Positions 1 to 10,477 of a stretch of 64,000 bases of DNA are shown here, piece after piece. The first letter of the stretch is position 1. Each line of letters begins with the position of its first letter. Origin of the DNA: Eriocheir sinensis (lineage: Eukaryota > Arthropoda > Malacostraca > Decapoda > Varunidae); NCBI RefSeq assembly GCF_024679095.1, contig NW_026111750.1, positions 222,501 to 286,500 on the forward strand, written 5' to 3'. A program made the translations under genes and the position numbers. A model generated the notes under the pieces. It searched no databases. It saw only the letters and a program-made list of their open reading frames with translations, and was not told the DNA's origin.

Positions 1-116
1 TTGCAATGTGTGTGTGTGGGGGGGGTATTTGGGTGTGGATTTCTTGCAATATGTGTGTGGGGGGGGGTATGTGGGTGTGGATTCCTTGCAATGTGTGTGT
101 GTATTTTTTTCGTGCA

Positions 117-151
<35 letters not shown>

Positions 152-186
152 TGGGTGTGGGTGTGTTTGGGGTGGATGTCTTTCTT
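1..186. repeat. GT-rich minisatellite/microsatellite
   Basis: Three to four degenerate units of about 42 bp begin with TTGCAATGTGTGTG and carry G-runs and GGTGTGGAT. They run into a pure (GT)n stretch near 115-147. The tract ends exactly where LINE copy J1 starts. The reading frames across it are low-complexity and are not genes. Confidence 0.85.
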
Positions 187-2312
187 GCATCACAGAGGTG
201 ATTGTCTCTGGAATGGTGGCATACATTCCACGTACTTTCTCTACTCCTCATGCTAAAAAGCCTTGGTTTAATCATGCTTGTTATCGTGCTATTAAAGATA
301 GAGAGGCAGCTCATAAAAGGTTCCAGAGCCTTCGAACTCCCATTAACTTTAATCTATACATTTCAGCCCGGAATCGTGCCAAATCTATTCTCCGACTTAC
401 CAAAACTTCTTTTATAAATAGAAAATGTCAACACCTTGCTTCTTCTAATTCTTCCCGTGACTTCTAGCATTTAGCCAAAAATATCTCCTCCAATTTCACT
501 TCTTCCTCTTTCCCTCCTATCTTTAACCCTGACGGCAGCACTACCGTCTCATCTGTCTCTAAGACTGAACTCTTCGCTCAAACTTTCTGTAAGAACTCCA
601 CCTTGGACGATTCTGGGCATATTCCTCCTACTCATCCCCCTCTGACTCCTTTATGCCTGTTATTAAGATTCTTCCTAATGATGTTTTCTATGCCCTCTCT
701 GGCCTCAACTCTCAGAAGGCTTATGGACCTGATGGAGTGCCTCCTATTGTCCTTAAAAACTGTGCTTCTGTGCTGACACCCTGCCTGGTCAAACTCTTTC
801 GTCTCTGCCTATCATCATGTACCTTTCCTTCCTGCTGGAAGTATGCCTTTGTACAGCCTGTGCCTAAGAAGGGTGACCGCTCCAAGCCCTCAAACTACCG
901 CCCAATAGCTTTACTTTCATGTCTATCTAAAGCTTTTGAATCAATCCTTAACCTGAAGATTCAAAAGCACCTTTCCACTTCTAATCTTCTTTCTGATCGC
1001 CAGTATGGATTCCGCAAGGGGCGTTCTACTCGCGATCTTCTTGCTCTCTTAACTGACTACTGGTCATCCTCTCTTAGCAGTTTCGGTGAAACTTTCTCTG
1101 TTGCGCTAGACATATCGAAAGCCTTCGATAGAGTCTGGCATCAGTCTTTGCTTTCTAAACTGCCCTCTTTCGGATTCTATCCCTCTCTCTGTTCCTTTAT
1201 CTCCAGTTTCCTTTCCGGCCGTTCTATCTCTGCGGTGGTAGACGGTCACTGCTCTTCCCCTAGAGCTATCAACAGTGGCGTTCCACAGGGCTCTGTCCTA
1301 TCACCCACCCTCTTCCTGTTATTCATCAATGATCTTCTTTCCATAACAAACTGTCCTGTCCACTCGTACGCCGACGACTCCACTCTGCATTATTCAACTT
1401 CTTTCAATAGAAGACCATCACAACAGGAATTACACGACTCCAGACTGGAGGCTGCAGAACGCTTAACCTCAGACCTTGCTATCATTTCCGATTGGGGCAG
1501 AAGGAACCTGGTGTCCTTCAATGCCTCAAAAACTCAATTTATCCACCTATCAACTCGACACAATCTTCCAAACACCTATCCCCTATTCTTCGACAACACT
1601 CAGCTGTCACCTTCTTCAGCACTAAACATCCTCGGTCTATCCTTAACTCAAAATCTCAACTGGAAACTTCATATCTCCTCTCTCGCTAAATCAGCTTCCT
1701 CGAGGTTGGGCGTTCTGTATCGTCTCCGCCAGTTATTCTCCCCCGCGCAGTTGCTATCCATATACAGGGGCCTTGTCAGCCCTCATATAGAGTATGCATC
1801 TCACGTGTGGGGGGGCTCCACCCACACGGCTCTTCTGGACAGAGTGGAGGCTAAGGCTCTTCGTCTCATCAGCTCTCCTCCTCCTACTGATAGTCTTCTA
1901 GCTCTTAAATTCCGCCGCGATGTTGCCTCTCTTTCTATCTTCTATCGATATTTCCACGCTGACTGCTCTTCTGAGCTTGCTAACTGCATGCCTCTTCCCC
2001 TCCCGCGGCCCCGCTGCACACGACTCATGCTCATCCCTATACTGTCCAAACCCCTTATGCAAGAGTTAACCAGCATCTTCACTCTTTCATCCCTCACGCT
2101 GGTAAACTCTGGAACAATCTTCCTTCATATGTATTTCCTACTGCCTACGACTTCAACTCTTTCAAGAGGAGGGTATCAGGACACCTCTCCTTCCGAATCT
2201 GACCTTGCTTTTGGCCACCTCTTCTGATTCTTTTTTTAGGAGCAGCGATTAGCGGGCTTTTTTTTTTGTGCCCTTGAGCTGCCTCCTTTGTTGTAAAAAA
2301 AAAATTAAAAAA
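187..2312 (+). mobile_element. Jockey-like LINE copy J1, 5'-truncated
   Basis: This is a non-LTR retrotransposon fragment. Homology to the other family members (J2-J8 in this window) starts at the ATCACAGAGGTG motif, in the linker between endonuclease and reverse transcriptase (RT), so the endonuclease is missing. The linker frame is open to a TAG at 465-467, where J2, J4 and J6 have TGG. A C-run of five at 636-640 (six in J2) shifts the frame just before the RT. The RT itself is open. The 3' end is the family signature GTGCCCTTGAGCTGCCTCC followed by an A-rich tail at about 2296-2312. It lies tail to tail with J2. Confidence 0.9.
653..2227 (+). CDS. Reverse transcriptase region of J1 (partial ORF2)
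   Basis: This frame of about 524 residues encodes a non-LTR reverse transcriptase, which would prime cDNA synthesis on nicked DNA. In order it shows the AYGPDGVPP segment, KKGDRSKPSNYRPIALLSC, the GFRKGRST and DISKAFDRVWH blocks (first catalytic Asp), NSGVPQGSVLSP, and the catalytic YADD box at 1367-1378. The C-terminal part has the LGVLYRLRQ and HIEYASHVWGG segments. No stop falls inside the RT, although the element lacks its endonuclease and an upstream stop and frameshift separate this frame from the linker. The first Met is a convenience start, not a real initiation site. The family resembles proteins annotated as mobile element jockey polymerase; clade placement is inference. Confidence 0.85.
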   Translation: MPVIKILPNDVFYALSGLNSQKAYGPDGVPPIVLKNCASVLTPCLVKLFRLCLSSCTFPSCWKYAFVQPVPKKGDRSKPSNYRPIALLSCLSKAFESILNLKIQKHLSTSNLLSDRQYGFRKGRSTRDLLALLTDYWSSSLSSFGETFSVALDISKAFDRVWHQSLLSKLPSFGFYPSLCSFISSFLSGRSISAVVDGHCSSPRAINSGVPQGSVLSPTLFLLFINDLLSITNCPVHSYADDSTLHYSTSFNRRPSQQELHDSRLEAAERLTSDLAIISDWGRRNLVSFNASKTQFIHLSTRHNLPNTYPLFFDNTQLSPSSALNILGLSLTQNLNWKLHISSLAKSASSRLGVLYRLRQLFSPAQLLSIYRGLVSPHIEYASHVWGGSTHTALLDRVEAKALRLISSPPPTDSLLALKFRRDVASLSIFYRYFHADCSSELANCMPLPLPRPRCTRLMLIPILSKPLMQELTSIFTLSSLTLVNSGTIFLHMYFLLPTTSTLSRGGYQDTSPSESDLAFGHLF

Positions 2313-2379
2313 ATCTCAACTGTTGAAAATAAAGTAACACAGCCCGAGGAGCAGGGGACGATGTTCCGTCAGTGTTCCC

Positions 2380-2546
2380 AGATAGCTTAGATCGTCACAG
2401 TTATCAGTTATGTGTTCCAGCTCTATGTTATAATGTGTCAGACATCAGTAACATCAGTAGAAACATCTCAACTGTTGAAAATGTGTGTGTTCTCACCAAA
2501 AAAATAACATATATTTGATAAAACTGTGTAAATAAAAGGTAAGTAA
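2380..2546. repeat. Dispersed repeat R165, copy A
   Basis: About 165 bp, starting near GCTTAGATCGTCACAG and ending GGTAAGTAA, recurs at 10315-10477 with only scattered differences. The function is unknown; no ORF is visible. The 2313-2335 stretch repeats part of it (ATCTCAACTGTTGAAAAT is at both 2312 and 2464), so J1 seems to have landed in or next to a copy. Confidence 0.75.
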
Positions 2547-2657
2547 TTTTTTTTTACAGCTAAAGAGACAGCTCAAGGGCGTAAATAAAAAAAATAAAAA
2601 AAGGGCCGCTACTCACTGCTCCCTAACAGAGGTTAAAGGAGTGTCCAGAATCAGAGG

Positions 2658-3703
2658 TCAATTTCGGAAGGAGAGGTGTCCTGATACCCTCCTCTTGAAA
2701 GAGTTCAAGTCGTAGGCAGGAGGAAATACATATGAAGGAAGATTGTTCCAGAGTTTACCAGCGTGAGGGATGAAAGAGTGAAGATGCTGGTTAACTCTCG
2801 CATAAGGGGCTTGGACAGTATAGGGATGAGCATGAGTAGAAAGTTGTGTGCAGCGGGGCCGCGGGAGGAGGGGAGGCATGCAGTTAGCAAGTTCAAAAGA
2901 GCAGTCAGCATGAAAATATCAATAGAAGATAGAAAGAGAGGCAACATGGCGGCGGAATTTGAGAGGTAGAAGACTATCGGTAGGAGGAGGAGAGCTGATG
3001 AGACGAAGAGCCTTTGATTCCACTCTGTCAAGGAGAGCTGTGTGAGTGGACCCCCCCCACACATGTGATGCATACTCCATACGAGGGCGGACAAGACCCC
3101 TGTAAATGGACAGCAACTGTGCGGGGGAAAAGAACTGGCGGAGACGATACAAAACGCCCAGCCTCGAGGAAGCTGATTTAGTAAGAGATGAGATATGAAG
3201 TTTCCAGTTGAGATTTTGAGTTAAGGATAGACCGAGGATGTTTAGTGTTGAGGAAGGTGATAGCTGAGTGTTGTCAAAGAATAGGGGATAGTTGTTTGGA
3301 GGATTGTGTCGAGTGGATAGGTGGATAAACTGTGTTTTTGAGGTGCTGAAGGACACCAGGTTCCTCTTGCCCCAATCGGAAATAATTGTAAGGTCTGCGG
3401 CTAAGCGTTCTGTTGCCTCCAGCCTTGAATCGTTAAGTTCCTGTAGGGTGGGTCTTCTATTAAAAGAAGTTGAGTAATGCAGAGTGGAATCATAGGACAG
3501 TTCGTTTTGGAAAGAAGATCATCAATGAACAACAGAAAGAGAGTGGGAGATAGAACAGAACCCTGTGGGACACCCCTTTTAATAGGTTTAGGGGAAGAAC
3601 AGTGACCGTCTACCACAGCAGAAATAGAACGGTCAAAAAGGAAACTGGAGATAAAGGTACAGAGAGAAGGATAGAAACCGTAGAAGGGTTGTTTGGAAAG
3701 CAA
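2658..3703 (-). pseudogene. J2 RT palm, thumb and C-terminal remnant
   Basis: Several minus-strand frames (3401-3703, 2919-3356, 2658-2879) line up in order with J1 residues from the DGHCSSP/GVPQGSVLSP block to the C-terminal SFKRRVSGHLSFRN. The frame breaks at about 3491, exactly where J1 has YADD. Further shifts occur near 3050, within a C-run. This is a decayed coding region. Confidence 0.8.
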
Positions 3704-3920
3704 AAATTTGTGCCAGACCCTATCAAAAGCTTTAGATATGTCCAGCGCAATAGCAAAGGTATCACCGAAACGGCTAAGACAGGATGATCAAGAGTCAGTT
3801 GGGAAGGCAAGGAGATCACCAGTAGAACGTCCCTTGCGGAACCCATACTGGCGATCAGATAGAAGGTCAGAAGTGGAAAGGTGCTTTTGAATCTTCCGGT
3901 TAAGGATTGATTCAAAAGCT

Positions 3921-4724
3921 TTAGCGGTCACCCTTCTTAGGTACCGGCTGTATGAAGGCATACTTCCAGCAGGAAGGAGAGGTAGGTGTTGACAGGCAGA
4001 GGCGAAAGAGTTTGACCAGGCAGGGTGACAGCACGGAGGCATAGTTTCTAAGGACAATAGGAGGCACTCCATCAGGTCCATAATCCTTCTGAGGATTGAG
4101 GCCAGAGAGGGCATAGAAAACATCATTTTGAAGAATCTTTATAACAGGCATAAAAGAGTCAGAGGGGGGATGAGTAGGAGGAATATGCCCAGAGTCGTCC
4201 AGAGTGGAGTTTTTAAAAATAGTTTGAGAGAAGAGTTCAGCCTTAGAGATAGATGAGACGGCAGTGTTGCCGTCAGGACTGAGGAGTGGAGTGAAAGATG
4301 AAGAAGTGAAGTTGGAGGAGATGTTTTTGGCTAGATGCCAGAAGTCACGGGAAGAGTTAGAGAAAGCAAGGTTTTGGCATTTTCTATTAATGAAAGAGTT
4401 TTTGGTTAGTCGGAGAATAGATTTGGCACGATTCCGGGCAGAAATGTAAAGTTCATAATTAGCATTAGTTTGAAGGCTCAGGTACCTTTTGTGAGCTGCC
4501 TCTCTATCATTGACAGCACGAGAACAAGCGTGATTAAACCAAGGCTTTTTAGCGTGAGGAGTAGAGAAAGAACGTGGAATGTATGCCTCCATTCCAGAGA
4601 CAATCACCTCTGCGATACGCTGAGCACACACCGAGGGATCTCTATCCTGGAAGCAATAATCATTCCACGGGAAATCGGAAAAGTACATCCTCAGATCGTC
4701 CCACCGAGCTGAAGCAAAATGCAA
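3921..4724 (-). pseudogene. J2 linker plus RT N-terminal fingers
   Basis: The minus-strand frame of 267 residues covers the linker ([42 protein letters not shown]) and the start of the RT (DYGPDGVPP, QPVPKKGDR). It then hits a stop created by the 47-bp deletion. The linker is intact here, in contrast to the TAG-interrupted J1 linker, so it is the best local reference for this part of the family. No functional product is expected. Confidence 0.8.
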
Positions 4725-4764
4725 GAAGCATCGCCTCTTCGGTGGGTCCAGAGGGTGTACAGTA

Positions 4765-5173
4765 GGGTGGATCGTTTTTACACTTTTTTTTCAATTCAAA
4801 TTCCAATAGTGATTAAAAGTTGTGTACCCATGAGAAAATAATTACTGTGAAATTTCACATTTCTAAAACAATATCTTCTGCCTCCCCAATGAGTTGAAAT
4901 ATCATAAAATAGGTAAAAAATAGGGTATTTTAATGATTTTTTAACTAGGTTAAGACAGGCATATATCACATTGCAATAGTGTTTAATATATTCTAAATAG
5001 TTGCCTTAATACTGAGAAAAAAAATGGTTTCTCCTAGATATTATCTTCTGCCTCCCCAATGAGTTGTAAAATCGTTAAAAGAGCGAAAAATATGGCATTT
5101 TCGGGATTTTTTTTAGTGTGAGCCAGGTATATAATCATGTAGCAATAGTTACAAATATTGTCTAAATTACTTC
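4765..5173 (+). repeat. Left terminal inverted repeat
   Basis: 409 bp matches the reverse complement of 8084-8492 almost base for base. It is built from two diverged direct subrepeats 170 bp apart (motif CTGCCTCCCCAATGAGTT near 4876 and 5046). Subterminal repeats of this kind are typical transposase-binding sites (inference). Confidence 0.88.
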
Positions 5174-5176
5174 CAG

Positions 5177-5219
<43 letters not shown>

Positions 5220-5545
5220 TGATTCTCTTTTATAATATTTATGATATCTAAATTTTTAATAAAATATAAAATGAATGATATTTCTTAAGAACAATTTTAT
5301 TTACAAAAGTAATGAAGTTGCTCGTTATTGATTACATTACAATATATGGTATAATCATCAAGCCACAACATAGCCATGATAACATTAAAAGAATCCTTTA
5401 TATATTCCAGTTAATTTCATACAGCTCTTCGCCTATTTTGCTGGAAAATTACTGGCAAAATAGCCCAGAACTCACCACGTGGAGGTGGCTGTACTCCGAG
5501 TTCCACCCTATCCCAACCCACCTACCCTACCTTATTGGGATTTCT

Positions 5546-6322
5546 CTAATTTTCTGAATGGGACTTAAACTGTGACTTCGTGTCAAATTTTGGCATTATC
5601 TTTCGAGACCTAAGAGTGGTTCTAATGAAACCATCTCTGTTCTGTGCCCCAACTACCACTGCTGAGGCTTCCGTCACCAGCTTGATGTGACGTTCCACAG
5701 CCTGGGTGTGACAAGGAATTTCTGCTTCAGGAATTATGACATCAGGAAATATGCCACTTTTCACCATGCTGTTGATGTCATCGGTTGGAAAATCTTTAGT
5801 GAGAGGTGGCTCTGTTACTTGCACATTGCTGTCAAACCAGTTTATCATGTGATGGTAAACTTCAGCATCGAAGTTCAATCGAGGAATTTCGAAGGAGCTT
5901 CTGTCTTGTGAGCGTGTTCTTGCATTCAGTATCCTCCGCCAGCCCAACTCCCTGATGTGTTTCTGGTCATCAAAGATCATGCTTATCAAAATGTTCTCAG
6001 GGTGAGCACAATATGCATTTCTTTGAAGCACTGGTTTGACAATTTCAAATACATCTCGGGGAAGAGACTTGGCACAAGATATGGTCTCATACAGATGTTT
6101 TGCGGCGAATTTGAGAGAAGATTGGTTCTTGATCTTAAACCACATTGGTGCGTAGACTCTCATAATGAAATGTGTGATCTTTTCTAGAGTGTCTGATGGT
6201 TGTTCTGTTGCAACATATAGTCTGAGGATTCTGTTTGCTGTTGTTAACCACCTTGAATGAGCTAATTTTCCTGGACTTCGTTGGGCCAATGAGTCACTGC
6301 AGTAGCCATATTGACACAGCAC
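5546..6322 (-). pseudogene. Transposase-like protein, C-terminal part
   Basis: 258 residues follow in the same frame as the N-terminal part, 11 codons after the TGA. Conserved-looking blocks are RSPGKLAHSRWLTTANRIL, YAPMWFKIK, HPENILISMI, IRELGWRRIL and the C-terminal PCHTQAVERHIKLVTEAS, whose Glu is a candidate third catalytic residue (inference). The stretch at 6315-6358 reads better in a neighbouring frame (STDQRYLLD), so two compensating indels may have made the stop. It ends in a natural stop at 5546-5548, well inside the left inverted repeat boundary. An intact ancestral protein of about 740 residues is implied. Confidence 0.7.
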
Positions 6323-6355
6323 TGTAAATATCCAACAAGTATCTCTGGTCTGTAC

Positions 6356-7759
6356 TCAGAGCAGCAAATCAGTCTGTAAGCTTACTGCCTCAACAGTTTT
6401 GAATTTTACGACAGGATACGTTTCACAGTCTAAAAGCAGCTTTCCAATTGGTCCTGTGAATCCTCTAGGCCCAGTTGTTGGTCCATCTAATTCAATAATC
6501 AAGTGCCGTAAAGGTAGTTCATTCATATGAAGCATGCAAATGACCCACTGCAGTGGCCGTTTCAGTTCTCTCTCCATCAAGGCTACCACTCCACCCTTTT
6601 TTCCTGTATTGACTGCAGTTCCATCGCATCCTATTGCCTTAATCTTTGAGGTGTCAACAAAGTTTGAATTCAGAAAGACCAATATTTCTCTGCAGATACT
6701 TTCGGCGGTTCCTGAAGAGGGGCACACATGCCCTAGGTAGCTTGAAGACGGCTCTTGCAAAATAGTGATGTGTTCTTCATTTATCGTCCTTTTACGTTGA
6801 GTTCTTCCTTTTCTTTCTGTAGTCAGTGTTTTATCCTTGCGGCCATCGAAGTAGATGCTGATTGGTGGTTCAGTCACTTTGTCTTGAGTCTGCATTTTAC
6901 TTCTTGCTGCTGTACGTGCTCTTCTAATTTTGTTTCTGACAATTACTCCTGTTTCTGCTATCATGCCAAGATCATCAAGAACAGCACTTGCTACTGAAGC
7001 CGCAGCTCTGTCAGATAAGACACCACGATCACATGCAATAGCAAGTGATTCCAGACTGCTTTTCTTGCTTATTCCTTCTCGTTCCTGTTTTGCTCTAGCA
7101 GGAGGTTGTGGAGTAAAGTCCTCTTCACTGTCTACACTTGTAGAACTTGTACTGTAATCCAATTCATTTTCACAGTAATCATTTCTAATACTTGGGCCAG
7201 GTACAGGTACGGTTTGTTTTCTACTCAACCGTTTAACATTCTTCTTAGTTGTGGTAGCATCCAAAGATCCAATAGCCATTTTTCTCTTAGTTCTTTGATC
7301 CAATAGAAACTCTTGCTCCATTGGATGCACTCTCCTTTCCTTGCTGCACTTACAATTCTTGAATTCCTTGCACTTGCATGCAGCAATGTCAAAGAGTCTG
7401 GCCTGAGCATCAGTTTGAAAAGCTTGTACTTTCTTTTGGTAACTCTTGACTTTCTTCCGTTCCTTTTCTGGCTTTTGTAATGTTTTGTATTTAGTGTGAT
7501 AGGTTTTCAACATTTGCGTAATACGCTCATCAGACACATATGGAATAAAGGCTCTCTGCCATACAGATTTCAGTTTTGAAATAACACAGGCACTTATCTC
7601 AGAAAATGTTGGCTCCTTCTTAGAAATCTTCAGATTTTGCCGTTCATATTGGTAGCATCTCATAACGTCACAATATGTTGGAAGACAGTTCACATTTAAA
7701 TCCTGTGGTGTCCCAAATATGGGACATATACTTGCAAGTCTGGTTTCATGAGAGGCCAT
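6356..7759 (-). CDS. Transposase-like protein, N-terminal part
   Basis: A 467-residue frame starts at ATG 7759. It has an N-terminal segment with IFGTPQDLNVNCLPTYCDVM, a Lys-rich helical region, and a Cys cluster (CKCKEFKNCKCSKE, about residues 127-140) that could bind zinc. A low-complexity acidic/Ser stretch follows. Then comes a conserved core: IYFDGRKDKTL, the AIGCDGTAVNTGKKGG block, CMLHMNELPLRHL and LDGPTTGPRGFTGPIGK. From memory, this arrangement recurs in large families of uncharacterised proteins in aphids, Hydra and other invertebrates. The two Asp-centred motifs (FDG, CDGT) would suit an RNase H-type DDE fold, but that is inference. It ends at a TGA at 6356-6358, and the C-terminal part continues in the same frame. 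Confidence 0.7.
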   Translation of the reverse strand: MASHETRLASICPIFGTPQDLNVNCLPTYCDVMRCYQYERQNLKISKKEPTFSEISACVISKLKSVWQRAFIPYVSDERITQMLKTYHTKYKTLQKPEKERKKVKSYQKKVQAFQTDAQARLFDIAACKCKEFKNCKCSKERRVHPMEQEFLLDQRTKRKMAIGSLDATTTKKNVKRLSRKQTVPVPGPSIRNDYCENELDYSTSSTSVDSEEDFTPQPPARAKQEREGISKKSSLESLAIACDRGVLSDRAAASVASAVLDDLGMIAETGVIVRNKIRRARTAARSKMQTQDKVTEPPISIYFDGRKDKTLTTERKGRTQRKRTINEEHITILQEPSSSYLGHVCPSSGTAESICREILVFLNSNFVDTSKIKAIGCDGTAVNTGKKGGVVALMERELKRPLQWVICMLHMNELPLRHLIIELDGPTTGPRGFTGPIGKLLLDCETYPVVKFKTVEAVSLQTDLLL

Positions 7760-8083
7760 CCTTTCTTGAGTATCCCCCCAGTCTAGAAGTAGGGAGCAAG
7801 CTTCTGTGGTGCAACCTCAACGACTGATGAATGAAGACTAGCTGAAAGGGAGACCAGAGCATAAAGTGCAGTTGCCTAATGGGAGATTTAGGGCTACACA
7901 AGTAGGCTACATCACTGCAATATTGCATAGGCTACAGTCATTTTTGATACTTTTGCAAATAAAGTTTTTTAATAGCATTTATTTTATGAATAGGATTTTT
8001 GATAAAGTAATGGGTATTTTAGGGAAGCAGAAGAAATTAATTAAGAGAACCAATTATTATTTTGTGCGTGTGTGTGTCTTTAG

Positions 8084-8492
8084 GCAGTAATTTAGACAAT
8101 ATTTGAAACTATTGCTACATGATTATATACCTGGCTCACACTAAAATAAATCCCGAAAATGCCATATTTTTCGCTCTTATAACGATTTTTCAACTCATTG
8201 GGGAGGCAGAAGATAATATCTAGGAGAAACCATTTTTTTTCTCAGTATTAAGGCAACTATTTAGAATATATTAAACACTATTGCAATGTGATATATGCCT
8301 GTCTTATACTAATTAAAAAATCATTAAAATACCCTATTTTTTACCTATTTTACGATATTTTAACTCATTGGGGAGGCAGAAGATATTGTTTTAGAAATGT
8401 GAAATTTCACAGTAATTATTTTCTCATGGATACACAACTTTTAATCACTATTGGAATTTGAATTGTAAAAAAAGTGTAAAAACGATCCACCC
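8084..8492 (-). repeat. Right terminal inverted repeat
   Basis: Inverted partner of 4765-5173. Its two subrepeat motifs lie at 8191-8212 and 8361-8382, again 170 bp apart. It ends CGATCCACCC followed by TA. Confidence 0.88.
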
Positions 8493-8496
8493 TAAT

Positions 8497-9150
8497 CATT
8501 ATTAAAAAAAGCGAACAGCAATGGTGACAAATGTTCTCCCTGCCTTACCCTGCATTACATACAAAGGTGTCTGATGTCTGTTGGTTCAGCATGACACAAG
8601 ACCTGATGTTGTCATACATGTTTCTGATTACATTAAATATTTTCCCATGCACCTTTTCCTTCACCAACTTGTACCACAAACCTTCACGCCACACCATATC
8701 AAAAGCTTTCTTGTAGTCCACAAACAGCTTCCTTTTCCTCCAGTTGAACAAATCAATTATACATTTAAGCAAAAATATATGATCCAGTGTAGAGAACTCA
8801 TGCCTAAAACCTGCTTGTGTTTCATTAATAGTAAACTTAGTATTTGAGTATTTAATGAGTCTCTCGTTAAGTATTGAGGTAGGCAGCTTCCCCATACAAC
8901 TAAGCAAAGTGATCCCCCGGTAGTTGTTAACATGCTGAGTGTCACCCTTATTCTTATAAAGCGGCACTATTGCCCAAACCAGCCACTCAGATGGCAGTAT
9001 CAAGTATCTTATTAAACAGCTTAACAAATAGGGGGGACAAAATATGCTGAGTACTTTTGATGCATTCATTTAATATCTTGTCAGATGCTGGGGATTTATT
9101 GTTTTTTTTAATTTTTAAATATTTCTTGCAAACTCTTCGTTGGTTATAGG
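8497..9150 (-). pseudogene. RT N-terminal part of the second LINE
   Basis: Frame with NKSPASDKILNECIK, the PSEWLVWAIVPLYKNKGD block, NYRGITLLSCMGKL, the TQAGFRHEFSTLDHIF block and VDYKKAFDMVW (first catalytic Asp region). It runs into the transposon at 8493. The continuation lacks the catalytic YxDD region, so the copy is dead. Confidence 0.75.
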
Positions 9151-9234
9151 GTCGTTAAGTAATGGTGAGAGTTCATTATCCATATTATCATGATCATTTA
9201 GAATATTCACTTCATTATTATCAATGTTGTCATC

Positions 9235-9926
<692 letters not shown>

Positions 9927-9982
9927 ATACGCCTCCACTGAAAGCTAACATTTTTCCTTATGGCAGTAAGTAGGCCCCCAAG

Positions 9983-10220
<238 letters not shown>

Positions 10221-10314
10221 GGTGGGTGGGTGGATGGGTGTCTCTCTTGTAAAAATGCAATTCTTGGCAGACGGAATCACGCTCTTCTTGTATCCAGCTC
10301 ACGCCCCCACAGAC

Positions 10315-10477
10315 AACTTAGCTCGTCACAGTTATCACTTATGTGTTCCAGCTCTGTGTTATAATGTGTCAGACATCAGTAACATCAGTATAAACATCTC
10401 ATCTGTTGAAAATATGTGTGTTCTCACAAAATAATTAACATATATATGATAAAACTGTGTAAATAAAGGGTAAGTAA
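10315..10477. repeat. Dispersed repeat R165, copy B
   Basis: Near-identical to 2380-2546. It ends GGTAAGTAA and is followed directly by the first TGACGTCA site. Confidence 0.75.

Larger units (their letters stand above)
2547..4762 (-). mobile_element. Jockey-like LINE copy J2 (inverted relative to J1)
   Basis: This copy belongs to the same family as J1, on the opposite strand. Its A-rich 3' tail lies at about 2547-2600 and its 5' end abuts the inverted-repeat transposon at 4765. It reaches further 5' than J1, to the end of the endonuclease-RT linker (ASARWDDLRMYF). Relative to J1, J4 and J6 it carries two informative deletions. About 47 bp is missing at 3923/3924, which removes the RT NYRPIALLSC block. 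About 16 bp is missing near 3491, which removes the catalytic YAD residues. It therefore cannot encode an active polymerase. Confidence 0.9.
4765..8492 (-). mobile_element. 3.7-kb DNA transposon with 409-bp terminal inverted repeats
   Basis: The left end (4765-5173) and right end (8084-8492) are inverted copies of each other and start GGGTGGATCGTTTTTACAC. A TA dinucleotide lies immediately outside each end (4763-4764 and 8493-8494), so a TA target duplication is possible. The interior holds one minus-strand gene split by a stop. The left end has an expanded (AC)n at 5176-5216 where the right end has only a short CA run. The element sits between two different LINEs. I cannot assign a named superfamily from the sequence alone: a TA target with very long inverted repeats and this protein do not fit one that I can name safely. 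Confidence 0.85.
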
